Positions 1-12,571 of a stretch of 64,000 nt of DNA are shown in pieces. The notes beneath the pieces are model-generated. The model made no database searches, was not told the origin of the DNA, and was given only the letters and a program-made list of their open reading frames with translations. Location: contig NW_006499776.1 of NCBI RefSeq assembly GCF_000471905.2, positions 5,435,734 to 5,499,733 on the forward strand, read 5' to 3'. The position numbers were made by a program, and so were the translations under genes. The number at the start of each line of letters is the position of its first letter. Position 1 is the stretch's first letter. The DNA is from Amborella trichopoda (lineage: Eukaryota; Streptophyta; Magnoliopsida; Amborellales; Amborellaceae).

Positions 1-110
1 ATATATAGAATTGAATAAATGTTCATAATAAGTTCTTGATATGACTTAATATACTAATTAAAAAATCTATATAACATAAAATATTCACACTACGCAAGGG
101 TATTAACAAA

Positions 111-482
111 GGAAAAAGTTCTTACTAGGTGTAAACCTTATACAATTCAGGTAATGTACACCTCAAAAATCCTCTATAAGAGAGTGTTTTAATGTTGAGA
201 AATCCTCCAATTGACCATCTTGACTTTGAGATATATAGATATGAAGAAAAAAAGAATTTTAAGTCCTAAAAATAGTGCATCTTGTAACAAACAATCCAGA
301 CTATCAATTTTCAAATTTTTTTATAGATCTACTCAATATGTATAATTTTTAGGATTTTGAATTTCACAACTAGGGGTGAAAAGTGATTTTCAAGCCAACA
401 TAAAATTTACTCATCTCTAGGCAAAATTTAGAGGTGCACTTTAGTTCTACAATATATGAAAGACACTTGTATAAACTTCACA
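111..482 (+). mobile_element. Decayed MITE, copy A of the GGTTGCAACC family
   Basis: This is a non-coding miniature element of about 370 bp, in the same orientation as the copy at 21054. The left end (GGAAAAAGTT, then AAACCTTATAC) and inner blocks (ACACCTCAAAAATC, AATAGTGCATCTTG, CAATTTTCAA) align in order with the copies at 21054 and 41231 (the latter reversed). The right end (AGAGGTGCACTTTAG) is also recognisable. The terminal palindrome is largely eroded, so this is an old copy. Exact ends are uncertain. Confidence 0.6.
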
Positions 483-844
483 CAGTAAGAAATCCTCAAA
501 TTATCGCTATTAATAATGGAGTGACTGAGGAAGTTGTCTATACTCTATTCTAACGCAAAGTTCTAACAAGTCCTACAATATATTTTTCCACTAAGAGATG
601 TTATAAATTCATTTTTTTATGTAAAAAAAATACTTAGCGAATCTTTACAAATGCGAAGAAACAAACTAAGAAACTTTAACAAAAAAGGGAAATGTGTAGA
701 AAAATGGCTTGAATTGAAAAGCGAGGACCCATAAAAACTAAAACATTTATAAAAACTAAAAAGGCTTTTTTATACACCTATAAAGGGTGAGATTTCTCTT
801 TTAAGTTTTCAAACCTTTATCATTCAACTATCTTAGTGATAATT

Positions 845-1235
845 ATCTTCAATAGATTTAATTTATTTATTATTTATCTGGATATCTAATTGTAAATTTT
901 AAAACTGAGATAAAAAAGATCTATAAATGTTTGAAAATCTTGAAAATTGACAATATTACTTAGTAATATGCACTATATTTAAGACTTAAAATCTTTCTTT
1001 TTTCTATATCCATACATCTTGATATTTAGATGCTCAATGCGATGTTTTTCTAACTTCAAAACAACCACTTTTTAGATGCTCAATGCGATGTTTTTCTAAC
1101 TTCAAAACAACCACTTTTTGAGGTTACCTTAATTGTACATTTTTAAGGTTGCGATGTTTTTCTATCTTCAAAACAAGCACTTTTTGAGGTTCACCTTAAT
1201 TGTACATTTTAAGGTATCGACTTTATATAAAGCTT
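845..1235 (-). mobile_element. Decayed MITE, copy B, with internal tandem duplications
   Basis: Shares GATCTATAAATGTTTGAAAA, CTTGAAAATTGAC and the end block TTGAGGT..ACCTTAATTGTACATTTTAAGGT with the copy at 41231-41622. A block beginning TAGATGCTCAATGCGATG occurs at 1027 and again at 1073 (period 46). The end block then repeats with a period of about 65 near 1085-1214. These duplications make the right end longer than in its relatives. The left end is unclear. Confidence 0.5.
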
Positions 1236-4200
1236 TTTCATTTAATAAAAATATATAGTACAGAGAAGTACACTTTTGTACTTATTGTGCACCCTCTTGA
1301 TTCTTTACGCAAGTCATGATTGTCGATGTTGTGCTTGAATAACATGATCTCTATGCAACATTTTCAAAATTTCTTTGACAAAACTAAACGTTAAGTACTT
1401 AATATTTTACTTCAATTTTAGTAAATTAAATATTTAAAAAATTAATTACGAAATGTTTTTTCTGTCTTCCTTTCTTACACTTTCCAGATCCTTGCAGCCT
1501 CACCAAAATAGTGTAAAACTTACCTATTTTGGGTGAGTTTGGCATAGGGAGATCTAAAAGCGTCTGAATGGGCTGAAAATTGATATACATGGGTTTTGAA
1601 CTTTCTGAATCCAATTAAAGTGGTCTGGTGTTTATCTGAAACGTGAAAATTAGGACTCTAGTTATGAGGTCTTTTTCAGGATGATAGAAGATGAATTTTC
1701 AAACTGGATATCAATCAGACATATCTTAAACTTGTCGGATCGGGCTGAAATTTGGCGAGGATCCTTAAGGCACCCCAAGCCACCATCCTATAAGTTTTGG
1801 GGTCATTCTGCTACTTTTCCAAAAACGACTTTATTTGATCAATGCTTCTGTAGTCCGTATGCATTTTTAGTACCGACGAGACCAGATTACGATTGACTTC
1901 TTCCTTATTTGTACCGAGGTCTAAGTCAGTCAAAAGTAGCCTATAACATAGATTTCAATAACCGTTTCTACAAAATTGGGTGGTTGTAGAAGTTGTCAAG
2001 AGCCAACAGCTCACACCCCACCATCCCCATCCATTGATAGACAGAAATGATGGATGTTGGGTCAATTTATATTGTTTCATACATATAGAATATTTTCCCT
2101 TTTTCTCATAGCGAAACAACAATGAACCTAAATCTAAGGGCCATGTCAAATACAAAAACCCTCACAATAAAAAAAATGATAAGTTTTTTCATACTTCATT
2201 AAAAAATATTATCATCTTTTTTTATTATCCTGCAGGACTGTTTGGATGGTGTGTGAAAATACTAAAAGGATATTCTATCGTTCCAAAATTGTCATGCCCT
2301 TCCAAAAGGTTTTCCTGTATCCCTCCCATCAGCAAAAATCCTCTTCCATAAAAAGTGCAGACCCTGCAACCCGAGCTTCTAGCTTACAAAATTTAGCTCT
2401 AAAATGAAGCATTTTGATCTCCCAATTTCAACTGCGGGCCTAGTGTTCCCACCTGAAAATCCTCAGCAGGCCCTGAAGGGGCACTCTTTGCTATTCTCTC
2501 ACTCAACAAAAAGGGATTTACAGGTGGAGGAGATACTAAACTTTTTCCTCCGTGGATTCTCTCCACTCAAGCTCTGAAGGCCCACCATGAATGGCTTCAT
2601 TAAAGCTCAAACCAATCTCTTTACAATGCTTTGAATGTAAAATCAGGCTTTGATTCTTCTCAAGACACTGCCCTAGAATCTCAGACATAGCCACAAGATA
2701 AATGGAAACTTTAACTCATTTTGCCCATTCATGTGACATGTCACAATGCAATATTTTTTACCCCATTGTTGTGATTAAGGATATGAGTTCACCTCTAGGG
2801 TTTTCTGGTGCTTCAGACTGTGATCGTTCATTTTGACCTCTGGAGTTGTTAAAGAAATCATTGGTTCTAAATAGAGAAAGATGAGCTCTCAAGACACTGG
2901 TTTTAGAGAGAGAAAGAGGAACACTCAAGCCACTAGTTCTAAAGAGAGTAAGATGAGCTCTCGAGACACTGGTTTTAGAGAGAGAGAGAGGAACACTCAA
3001 GATACTTTTTCTAGAGAGAGAAAGAGGAGTTATCGTAGTTTCACTTAGGCAAAGAATTACCTTATGGGCATGTCCCTCTATGGCTCCCTACTTTACTTGA
3101 TTCTCTCACTAGCAGAAGTAGTTCAAAGAGAGAGAGTAGACTTGGAGTTTTGAAAATGAGTTTAACTGTGAGTCATAAGGTTCATTCGGTGCCGGTTGTT
3201 GGGTCACGGGGTAGGGTTTGCATAGGGTGAGAGAGCCGCACTTTCATAAATAAATAAATTGAGTCCGACTTGAATTTTTTTTACGATAACTTTTACCTTG
3301 ATACTGCGGTATTTTTTATTTTAATCTAAAACTCTAGCAAAATCTTGCAATTGTTCAAACGATTCAACAAGATTTTTGGATTGCAACTTAAAAATATTGC
3401 AATTTTGGGTACATCCAAATTGGCATTAAGATATACTTTCCAATGCCCAAAAGTAAAGTGTGAGTCGACCGACTCACCTGTACATATGCATCCCCCTTCA
3501 AAATCCAACTTAAAGATGGATCTATCCCAAAAATTTAAGATTTATTAGTTTGAATTATAATGATAATTATGAATTTGGAATTTCTTACTTTTGGAAAAAC
3601 AAATTTTAACTTTTTGAATATTTGTTTTTCACCAATCATATTGACAAATAGTGGAAGCATCTTTTTTTTTTACGTCCATGTCCCCTCTATTTCACCAGTC
3701 AATACCCGAGGCGACACATGTTTTGGTGAGTTGACTAATTCACCAAAATTGTGTCCTCTCCCAAAATGTCCCCTATGATGTCTTTTATTTTTTAAAAAAA
3801 TGCCCTCACTTTGAACTTTTAATATTCGAAAGCATGTACTTCGCTTCAAAGCAAAATTTTAAAAATATTAATTCGGAACTTCAAGATATGAGATCATTTC
3901 TTCACTCTATAACCAAGATCCGAAGTAATTCTTTACTCCTAACCTTGAAGGTCCGAGGTAGGGATTCAAGCTGGGACTTATAAAGCCTTATTTTCTAATG
4001 CGTGGGGTATGAACATAAGGCAACGTAAGTCTATTGTTTGACTTATAAAGCCTTATATTTTAACTTGGGAAGTCTGTCAAAATACTCCTATGAGATTAGC
4101 TATTTAACATTTTACCCATATAGTCAACGATGTTCTAGAAAATGTCGGGCGGTGCCAAGGCCTAGACAGCCGCCTGCCTAGGTTTCTGGCCCAAGTGGAA

Positions 4201-7038
4201 GAACATGGATGGGAGATGCTCCAAACAAATATACAAAAAATGCATATTAAGGAATTCTTAATACATTTATTTATGTTTGTTTATTCTCAAAATTCTTGGT
4301 AGAGAACACGGTCCCCGCCTTTGTTTTCGAGCGTAAACTCGTCGAATAAGTAGGTAAAAAATAAGGTCCCATCAAATTACAATCTAGGCGAGAATCAGAC
4401 CACAAGACCTTCTCTTGTTTGGACCGCTGGCAGAGTTGGCTTCCAATGCACTTTAATCTAAAGTTCGAGAGAAATTTAGAACTCGGGGTAAGGAAAAGTG
4501 GGAGGTTTGTGTAAAAGCCTTAAAAATAGAGAAAAGAAAGTAAATGGAAGGCAAATAAAGGAAGACAGGGGAAGAAGTACCTGAGGCTGGACCCTAGGCC
4601 CGATGCGTGGAGTTGGTGTCGGCTCAAAGTCAGTAATTGCATGGCTTTTCTCGGCCATTTGGGTTTCTACCATGCAAAGTGAGTATGGGTGGAAGGCGGT
4701 CTGAAAAGTCAGATTATTCGGACCACCTTCGGTTTGGATAGGGTTTAGTTTAGGTCCTAAGTCTTAGTACTTGGTGTTCGGTGGCTGTGGTTTTGGGTTG
4801 AATACGGTCTGGGGTGAAAGCGGCAGAGCTTCGACATTTTTGAGTGAAAAGACGGATCTTTTGGCTTAAAGAGAGGTCTCTTATTGATAGGCAAACCTTA
4901 AAATCATTGTTGAAGTCTGAAATTGAATCTAGGTCATTCAAATACTGACGTGGTTGGCAATTCCTCCAACGAGTTTGTCATACGCATTATGATAGCATTA
5001 ATTACGGTCCATGTAATTAGTGCTTAAGCAACCTGTGATCTTGTGGTATGGTGCGATGTTGGAGACGGAGTATTAGAGATCCAACGACATTGGTAATGGC
5101 ATTGACGTCATTGGGACTCTCATTCTCTGAAAACTGCCATGTTTCATGCTCTGGGCATTTTTCTATATGATGACTGGCCAATCAAGTTCTGATGGAGTTT
5201 GGAATGGTGTTGGCACAGTTTCCACCTGCGTCACGACCATTGGCCATGCGAAACCCAATATCAGGTTGATGTGACGGTTCATTCGATGAAACAGAAGGCG
5301 ACGAGGCTGTCAGTGTCATTTCCTTACTGACACTTGACGTGTTAGTCCGCACATCGTTAGTCCGCACATCAAGGTTGCCATTGGCTGATTTGACATGTCA
5401 AAGCCCAATGTCATTGCCAATGGTGTTAATACACCTGACAACTTCATTGCTTGCTTTTTCTCCCAGTTGGCCTCAATATCCCTAGGCATGTGCTGTTATG
5501 TGTTGTGCGGCCTGTTTTTTAATTTCTAATAGCTATTTCTTCAACGGTATGGTTCCAGTCTATTTGATTTAGTTTTCAATGGTGTTCTTCAATGCTTGAG
5601 ACTCAATCACGTGATCTGGGTGTTTAGGGTGTGGTTTGTGGTCAGTTAAGGTTTGTTATGATGAGTTTAGGCTTCAAGGTATCCTACCCGGGGAATTTTA
5701 GTCTCCCACGATTTCCTCGATCAAGATTTGGGTGTCTAAAGTTGCCCCTCTTTGTCGCTTATATCATACACGCACAGTGCGAGATAGGCCGGCAAAGAAG
5801 TAGACGCCCGAGACACGGAGCTAGCTGGTAAGGTGTGAGCAGTGTGAAACAACGTTGTTTCTTAGAAACCTAACATCAGTCGTCCTATGGCACATGTAGT
5901 CTTCAGGACTGGAAGGTGAGCTTAGCCCATCGTTCGAGGCGATCACTACACCCTCCGTTTGTCGGCTGAGGTCGTGGTGCAAAAATTTCGAGAAAAGAAC
6001 AGTTTTCCAAAGTTGGAGGTGGATTAAATGAGAAGGCGGAGAAATTATGTTTGAGTGAGTTGTAAGCAACCTCGTGCCCAGGATGCTTTCCTAAGCTTTA
6101 AAGCTTAGGTGTTTTAGGATTGAGGTATTTTCCTTTTTCTCTTCATTCGGGTTTATGATGATATAGCGTTTTTCTTCATGGCATTTAGACTCCGGCAGCC
6201 TTTTGTGTATTTTGTTCCGCATTACCGGGGGTTGACCCGACTCCTGTGTTTTTTAAAACATTTCCGGGAGGATTTTGGAACCAGAGAGGGGTTTTTGAAA
6301 CTGATATTGACGTTGGGTTACGATTTGAACCAAAAAAATTAAATTAATGTTTTTTGGAAATCACACACAAATTTTTAGAAATTCTCAAATCGGGTTGCCC
6401 TGTACCTGGGTTTTTAGAAAAAGTAGAAATTCTCGACTCTTTGTAAGAAATTTTTTATAAATTCACGACTCATAATATTTGGTGAAGTTTCCACATTGAC
6501 GGCATTGACATATGCACCAACGAAGTTGGGACTTTTGTTCTGAATTGTAGGGGTATTTTGGTCTTTTTCTCTTATGTTATTGGCAACATCCCTTTAGGGA
6601 ATCAGCCTCCCCTGGTTCAAAGCACTTAGATTCAGTCCTTATCTGACACTTTGGGTTCCCCATCTGATGGGACATGACCTTGCCCTTGACATGGTTGGTA
6701 ATCCGTTGACGACATTGTCAACTTCGTCTGGTACTTCATATTTTAAGTGATAAAATGACGTCCTTGGAATCGCAGAACACCCATTTCCAAGGACTTCTAA
6801 CTCTAAAAGCTCCATCTTTTTGGCCTCTTATTTTTTGTTTTATGCATCCGAAATCCATTTGGGACATCGTCGTACTATCGTCTTGGCTTGTGAATAGGAC
6901 ATCCCGTGCTTTATTGAGTACCAACCATTTCCATACGAGGCACCTAACCAAGTTGCTCACGACTTGGTGGCCGGCGAATGACCTCAATGGGTCTGGGGCT
7001 ATCCTCTTATTCTGACTTGGTCCTGGGAGTGGCACAAC
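1236..7038. other. Unassigned AT-rich intergenic DNA
   Basis: No gene could be supported here. Open frames are short and lack family resemblance. The stretch holds a 72-bp minisatellite (2864-3030). It also has GC-richer, repeat-like text at 4.4-6.7 kb, including the phrase GTTGCCCCTCTTTGTCGC near 5730, which resembles decayed LTR-element DNA. A short block at 4145-4200 (GGCGGTGCCAAGGCCTAGAC) resembles the ends of the hAT-like element at 54629. These are relics without identifiable coding parts. Confidence 0.5.
2864..3030. repeat. GA-rich tandem repeat, 72-bp period
   Basis: Two full units (2864-2935 and 2936-3007) and part of a third. Each contains GTTCTAAA, AGATGAGCTCTC, GACACTGGTTTTAGAGAG and GAGGAACACTCAAG. 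Within a unit the two halves resemble each other, so the array probably grew from a shorter motif of about 36 bp. Confidence 0.85.
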
Positions 7039-7239
7039 TCTACATAAGATTGGGTGGAGTTGGCCACTTCTTGTTCTGTCCTTTCGATGATAGGAGTGTT
7101 TCGTGTGATAACCTCCCACATCTACTTTAATCTTCTGGAAGCATTGGCTGAGCGGTTTAATCCGCTCACCAACACTTTATTTCTCTTAACTGGCGAAGTC
7201 ACACTCACCTTGGAGGAGCCGGCTCGCCGTCGATATTTA
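7039..7239 (+). pseudogene. PMD (plant mobile domain) gene relic, upstream part
   Basis: The frame ending at 7245 reads ...ELATS..., then LLEALAERFNPLTNT, then GEVTLTLEE. That is the pattern at the start of the plant mobile domain (aminotransferase-like, PF10536): a hydrophobic helix, an ALxERFxPxTNTF-like segment, then a GE(V/M)TLTLEDV segment. PMD proteins are a plant family of host genes and transposon passengers. In some hosts they act in chromatin silencing. The usual next segment is absent because a Copia element starts at 7240. A similar LEEEPAHMSGLLL reading resumes after that element at about 12580. The full protein cannot be read, so I treat it as a pseudogene. The family call rests on pattern memory. 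Confidence 0.5.
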
Positions 7240-7880
7240 TCTTGAATTATGGAATCCCTAATTTTAAGGGATTGGTTTCCTCTAATTTAGGCTTCCTATT
7301 TATTTGGGTAGAGCCTATTATTTAGGATCTAAGTTTATGGATGAGTCCTACTTGGATTAGGATAAAGCCTTAAGTCCACATGGATAGGGATAAAGTTCTT
7401 TGTTGATAAAGTTAGGAAAGTTGAGATTGGTTTGATGGTATTTGTTTTGGGGGCTTTATTCTCTTTATAAAAGGATGATTTTTTAGAGAGAAAAAGTATG
7501 TGCGGAAAAGTAGGTCATACATAGATGCACTTTTGGGTTTGTCCTCTCTTGTAGATAGAGAAAGTGCATAGAGAAAAATAAAATGAAACTTTTGGGGGGT
7601 TTTGTAGAGAGAGAAAATTGTAGAAAAGAAGGCTTTGTGGGAGATTGAGTCTCTGGTTCTCAAGTAAGTTGCCTTGTAATTTTTCTTTTTTTAGTAAAAA
7701 ACATCGATCGTCTTCGCCCATGGATGTAATCACAATTATGACGAACCACGTAAATCCTGGTGTTCTTTTTTTGTTATTTATTTCCTGCTTTATTTTTGTT
7801 GCTTGTTTGTGTCAATTATTTTTCTCGTATTTTATTTGCCAAAAATCAACCCATTGGGTTTAGAGCTTCCGCGCACAACA
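7240..7880 (+). repeat. 5' LTR of the Copia element
   Basis: A 641-bp direct repeat partner of 11933-12571, ending GCGCACAACA just before the primer-binding site. A TATAAAAGGATGA block near 7466 is a plausible TATA region for the element's transcript. The T-rich U5-like part ends in CA. Confidence 0.9.
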
Positions 7881-7882
7881 AG

Positions 7883-7894
7883 TGGTATCAAAGC
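7883..7894 (+). promoter_or_regulatory. Copia primer-binding site
   Basis: TGGTATCAAAGC lies 2 bp after the 5' LTR and resembles the initiator-Met tRNA-complementary site (TGGTATCAGAGC) used by many plant LTR elements. Confidence 0.85.
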
Positions 7895-7910
7895 CCGGTT
7901 TGGGGTTGTC

Positions 7911-8760
7911 GATATGATAGTAAAAGTTTTGAATGACAAATTCGAGGTAGAGAAATTTGATGGAAAAAATAATTTTGGAATTTGAAAAATCAATGTTCGG
8001 GATTTGCTAGTGCAACAAGGTTTGCATAAAGCTCTGAAAAGAAAGTCGAAGAAACCAGAATCCATATCTGATGAGGACTGAGAAGACTTGGATATTAGGG
8101 CTATGAGCACTATTCGATTGTGCTTATCCAGTGAAGGGCTATCTAATATCGTCAATGAGGATTCGGCATCAAATCTTTAGTCGAAGCATGAGAGTTTGTA
8201 TATGATGAAGTCCCTCACAAATGGACTGTTTTTTAAACAAAAATTGTACACCAGCGGATGAATGAAAGTACAGATATCCATGAACACCATAATTATTTTA
8301 ATAAAATTATTTGTTAATTATTGAATATTGGTGTTAATATGGGTGATGAGGATAAGGCTATAATTTTTTTATTCTCACTCCCTCATTCGTATGAGCATCT
8401 AGTCACAACATTGCTCTATGGAAAAGATACCATGGAGATGAAGGATGTGACTTCGACACTTCTCTCTAACGATTTGAGAAAGAGACAAGATAATGCTCAA
8501 CCACATGTTGATGGTTTAGTGGCTAGAGGGAGATCTGTTGAAAGAAGTGGAAAGAGAGAAGAAAAGTAGGGCTGGTCTAGATCCAAATCCAGATCAAGAA
8601 AAAGTAATATTTATTGCTATTACTGCAAGAAAGAAGGGCATGTTAAAATAATTGTTGGAAACTAAAAGAGAAAGAAAGACGAGCTTCTAAAGAAGCCAAT
8701 ATAGTTGATACAAGCTCAGTAAGTATAATAGATAATGTGTTGTCGATCTCGACAAATTGT
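7911..8760 (+). pseudogene. Copia gag relic
   Basis: This is the nucleocapsid part of the element. Recognisable in order are KFEVEKFDGKNNFG, VRDLLVQQGLHKAL, a UBN2-type gag core (LPHSYEHLVTTLLYGKD, then SNDLRKRQDNA) and a zinc knuckle near 8610-8650 (CYYCKKEGH). The text is very close to the Tnt1-like consensus. It is broken in several places and is not expected to make particles. Confidence 0.85.
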
Positions 8761-8784
8761 GACAACTCTAAAGATTCATGAGTT

Positions 8785-11700
8785 CTTGATTTAGGATGTT
8801 CCTATCGTATGTGCCCTCGTCGGGATTGGTTCACTACATATAAGAGCATTAATGGTGGATCAGTTTTGAAGGGGAATGATGCAGCTTGCAAGACCATTGG
8901 TGTTGGGACAATTGCTATCAAGATGTATGATGGAGTTGTCATAACCTTGATTGATGTTAGACACATTCCAGATTTGAAGAAAAATCTTATTTCTCTAGGA
9001 ACTTTAAACTCCAGTGGCTGCAAAGTTGTTGGAGAAGGTGAAGTTCTGAAGTTTCTTAAAGGTGCTCTGGTTGTGATGAAAGGCAAGAAGATCAAACTGA
9101 ATTTATATGTACTGCTTGGGAATACTATCACAGATAGAGCCACAATTTTTGTATCAGATGATGGTGATTCTGACATGACTCAGTTGTGGCATTTGCCATT
9201 GGGCCACATGGGTGAGAAAGGTTTGGTGAAACTTAGCAAACGCAAATTGATCAATGGCATGAAGAAGTGCAAGTTGGACTTATGTGAGAGCATTGTGTTT
9301 ATGGTAACCAGTGTCGGGCGCAATTTCGTACGTCAGAACATACCACAAAAGGTATTCTTGACAATAGTTATTCAGATGTTTAGGACCCTGCATCAGTTGT
9401 CTCAAAAGGTGGATCTCTATACTTTATTTCCTTCATAGATTATTTCTCTAAGAAGGTGTGGATTTACACATTGATGAAAAAGGTAGATGTATTTAACACA
9501 TTCAAGCAGTGGAAAGTAATGGTCGAAAGACAGACTAGAAATAACGTCAAGTTCTTGAAGACTGATAACGGTGGATAGTACACTTCAGTGGAGTTTGTGA
9601 ATTTTTGCAAGAGAGAAGGAATTGTTCGTCACTTCACCACACCAAAGACGCCGCAACAGAATGGAGTTGCTGAGCGCAAGAACATGGCACTTCTAGAGAA
9701 AGCCCGCAGCATGTTGAGTAATATTGGTTTGTCAAAGAACTTTTGGGCTGAGGCGGTCAATACGGCATGTTACCTCATCAACAAGTCTCCATCTACAACA
9801 ATAGATTACAAAACTCCAGAAGATGTATGGTTTGGTAAACCTGCTCCTTATTCTCATTTAAGAATTTTTTGTTGTCCTGCTTATGTTCATGTGAAGGATG
9901 ATAAGTTAAGTCCAAGGTCAAAGAACTGTATTTTCCTTGGTTATGCGAATAGGGTTAAGGGCTATAAAATGTGATGCCCAGATCCTAAGATGTTTAAGTT
10001 TATTGTTAGTTGTGATATTAAATTCGATGAGTCTGCCATGTTTAAGCACATTTAGAAGGGTGCAGAAAAGGAAAATTGTAGCAGTAGTGATGAAGTTGAG
10101 GTGGAGTTTACAACTCCAGAAAATACACCAAATTATGTACCAAAAATTCCCTATGGGAGAGTGGAGGAAGATTTTGACCATGAGGAGGTCGTTGAATCTA
10201 CTCCACTTGAGGAAGATCCTTAGTTTAGAAAGGGAAAGAGAATAAAAAAGTTAGTTGTGCAGTACGATTTTGAGGACATGGTGGCTTATGCCACAAGCCA
10301 AGAGTCATCCACTTTTAAGAAAGCTACACAGGATAGTAATAGTAGCAGGTGGAGTGAAGCCATGGATGACGAAATAGAATATCTTCAAAACAATCGTAAT
10401 TGGGATCTCGTGAAGTTGCCTAAGGGCAAGAGAGTCATTGGTTATAAATGAGTTTATAAGAATAAAGATGGATTACCTGAGACTAATGGTGATCGATTTA
10501 AGACGCGTTTGGTTGCAAAAGGCTATGCGCAGAAAGAAGATGTTAACTATAATGAGATTTTCTCTCCTGTTGTGAAGCACACTTCTATTTGGGTTTTACT
10601 AGCCATGGTTGCATTTTTTGATTTAGAGTTAGAGCAGTTTGATGTCAAGACTGCATTCCTTCATAAAGAGTTAGAAGAACATATTTATATGACTCAACCA
10701 AAAGGGTTTGTTGCTATAAGAAAGGAGGACCATGTCTGCAAGTTGAAAAAGTCGTTGTACGGTCTAAAGCAGTCTCCTAGACAGTGGTACAAACATTTTG
10801 ATACATTCATGATTGGACACGGGTATGTCAGAAGTAAGTATGACAATTGTATCTATTTTAAAAAATTGATTGATGGTTCATTCATCTATTTATTGCTTTA
10901 TGTGGATAATAAGCTTATTGCTATAAATAATTATTTAGAAATCAGTAAATTGAAGACTCAGCTTGCTAGAGAATTTGAAATGAAAGACTTACGTTCAATA
11001 AAGAAAATTTTGCGTATGGAGATTTGTAGAGATCGAAAGTTGGGTAGATTGTGGCTATCTCAAAAGAAATACAGTGAGAAGGTCCTCACTAGATTCAAGA
11101 TGAAAAATTCAAAGCCCATGGGTACTCCTCTTGCTGCACATTTCAGATTGTCGACAACATTATCTCCAAGTTCAAATGCTGAAAAAGAATACATGGCACA
11201 TGTTCCCGAAGCGAGTGCAGTTGGAAGTCTTATGTATGCAATGGTTTGCACTCATACAGATATTTCTCATGCTGTTAGTGTTGTTAGTAAGTATATGGCT
11301 AATCCAGAAAATGAGCATTGGCATGCAGTAAAATGAATTATGTGTTACCTAAGGGGTATATCAGATGTGGGTCTAATTTTTTATAGAGATAGTAAGTTTG
11401 GTGACAAGGTTGTTGGTTATGTTGATGCTGACTTTGCAGGTGATTTAGACTGTAGGAGATCTACGTTTACACTTGCAGGATCTCCAATCAGTTGAAGGTC
11501 GACGCTACAAACCGTTGTTACCTTGTTTACAACTAAAGCAGAATACATAGTTGTTATTGAGGCAGTAAAAGAAGTCATTTGGCTTAGACGACTTGTAAAC
11601 GATTTGGGATTATGACAGGATATGACTGTAATTTATTGTGACAGTCAGAGTGCAATAGATTTGGCTAAGAACCAAGTATATCATGCAAGGACGAAGCATA

Positions 11701-11861
11701 TTGATGTCAGATACCATTTTATTCATGAGATCATAGCTGAAGGTGATATCTTGTTACTAAAGATTGATACTAAGAAGAATGTTGCAGATATGTTGACAAA
11801 GCCGGTTCCATTACAGAAGTTTAAACTATGCTTCGACTTGACTAATGTGTTGCCCAAGTGA
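8785..11861 (+). pseudogene. Copia pol relic: protease, integrase, RT, RNase H
   Basis: The domains follow Copia order. The protease-like block is near 8785-8830 (CSYRMCPRRDWF). The integrase zinc region and core run from about 9180 to 9990 (PKTPQQNGVAERKN, then FLGYANRVKGYK). The reverse transcriptase runs from about 10310 to 11330 (DVKTAFLH, KKSLYGLKQSPRQWYK, and the YVD box near 10900). RNase H runs from about 11340 to 11861 (CDSQSAIDLAKN, ARTKHIDVRYHF, DMLTKPV). The polyprotein is broken in several places. The purine tract AAGGTGGAGA precedes the 3' LTR. Confidence 0.9.
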
Positions 11862-11932
11862 GCGCCTGTGGAGGCGCGTGTGAAGAAGACGATTGATGAG
11901 AATTTCTTTTGAAATTCAAGTTAAGGTGGAGA

Positions 11933-12571
11933 TGTTGAATTCTTGAATCCCTAATTTTAAGGGGTTGGTTTCATCTAATTTTGGTTTCCTATTTATTTGG
12001 GTAGAGCCTATTATTTAGGATCTAAGTTTATGGATAAGTCATACTTGGATTAGGATAGAGGCTTAGGTCTACATGGATAAGGATAAAGTTCATTGTTGAT
12101 AAAGTTAGGAAAGTTGAGATTGGTTTGATACTTGTTTTTTGGGCTTTATTTTCTCTATAAAAATATGATTTTCTAGTGAAAGAAAGTATGTGTGGAAAAG
12201 TAGGCTATGCATAGGTACACTTTTGGGTTTGTCCTCTCTTGTAGAGAGAGAAAGTGCGTAGAGAAAAATAGAAGGAAACTTTTTGGGGTTTTGCAAAGAG
12301 AGAAAATTGTAGAGAAGAAGGCTTTGTGAGAAATTGAGTCTCCGGTTATCAAGTGAGTTGCCTTGTAATTTTCTTTCTTTGATTTAGTAAAAAGCATCCA
12401 TAGTCTTCGCCCGTGATGTAGTTACAATTATGACGAACTACATAAATCTTGGTATTCCTTTTCTGTTATTTATTTCCTGCTTTATTTTTGTTGTTTGTTT
12501 TTGTCAATTATTTTCTCGTACTTTGTTTGCCAAAAATCAACCCATTAGGTTTAGAGCTTCTGCGCACAACA
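11933..12571 (+). repeat. 3' LTR of the Copia element
   Basis: Begins TGTTGAAT after the polypurine tract at 11921-11932 and ends ACAACA at 12571. It is 639 bp and about 90 percent identical by eye to 7240-7880. The next bases (GTTGC) do not match the five bases before the 5' LTR (TTTAT). Confidence 0.9.

Larger units (their letters stand above)
7240..12571 (+). mobile_element. Broken Ty1/Copia LTR retrotransposon, Tnt1/Tork-like
   Basis: A structurally whole but broken element of about 5.3 kb. It has a 5' LTR (7240-7880), a tRNA-Met-type primer-binding site, gag, protease, integrase, reverse transcriptase and RNase H in Copia order, a purine tract, and a 3' LTR (11933-12571). The wording of gag and of the integrase and RT blocks matches the Tnt1 1-94 type. 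The coding part carries about ten or more breaks. The LTRs differ at roughly one site in ten by eye, so the insertion is millions of years old. It sits inside the PMD relic. No 5-bp target duplication is visible. Confidence 0.9.

Noticed and set aside
6736-7119. 127-codon open frame on the - strand
   Set aside because: It lies opposite the region leading into the PMD-like frame, has no recognisable domain, and the + strand reading is the one that resembles a known family.
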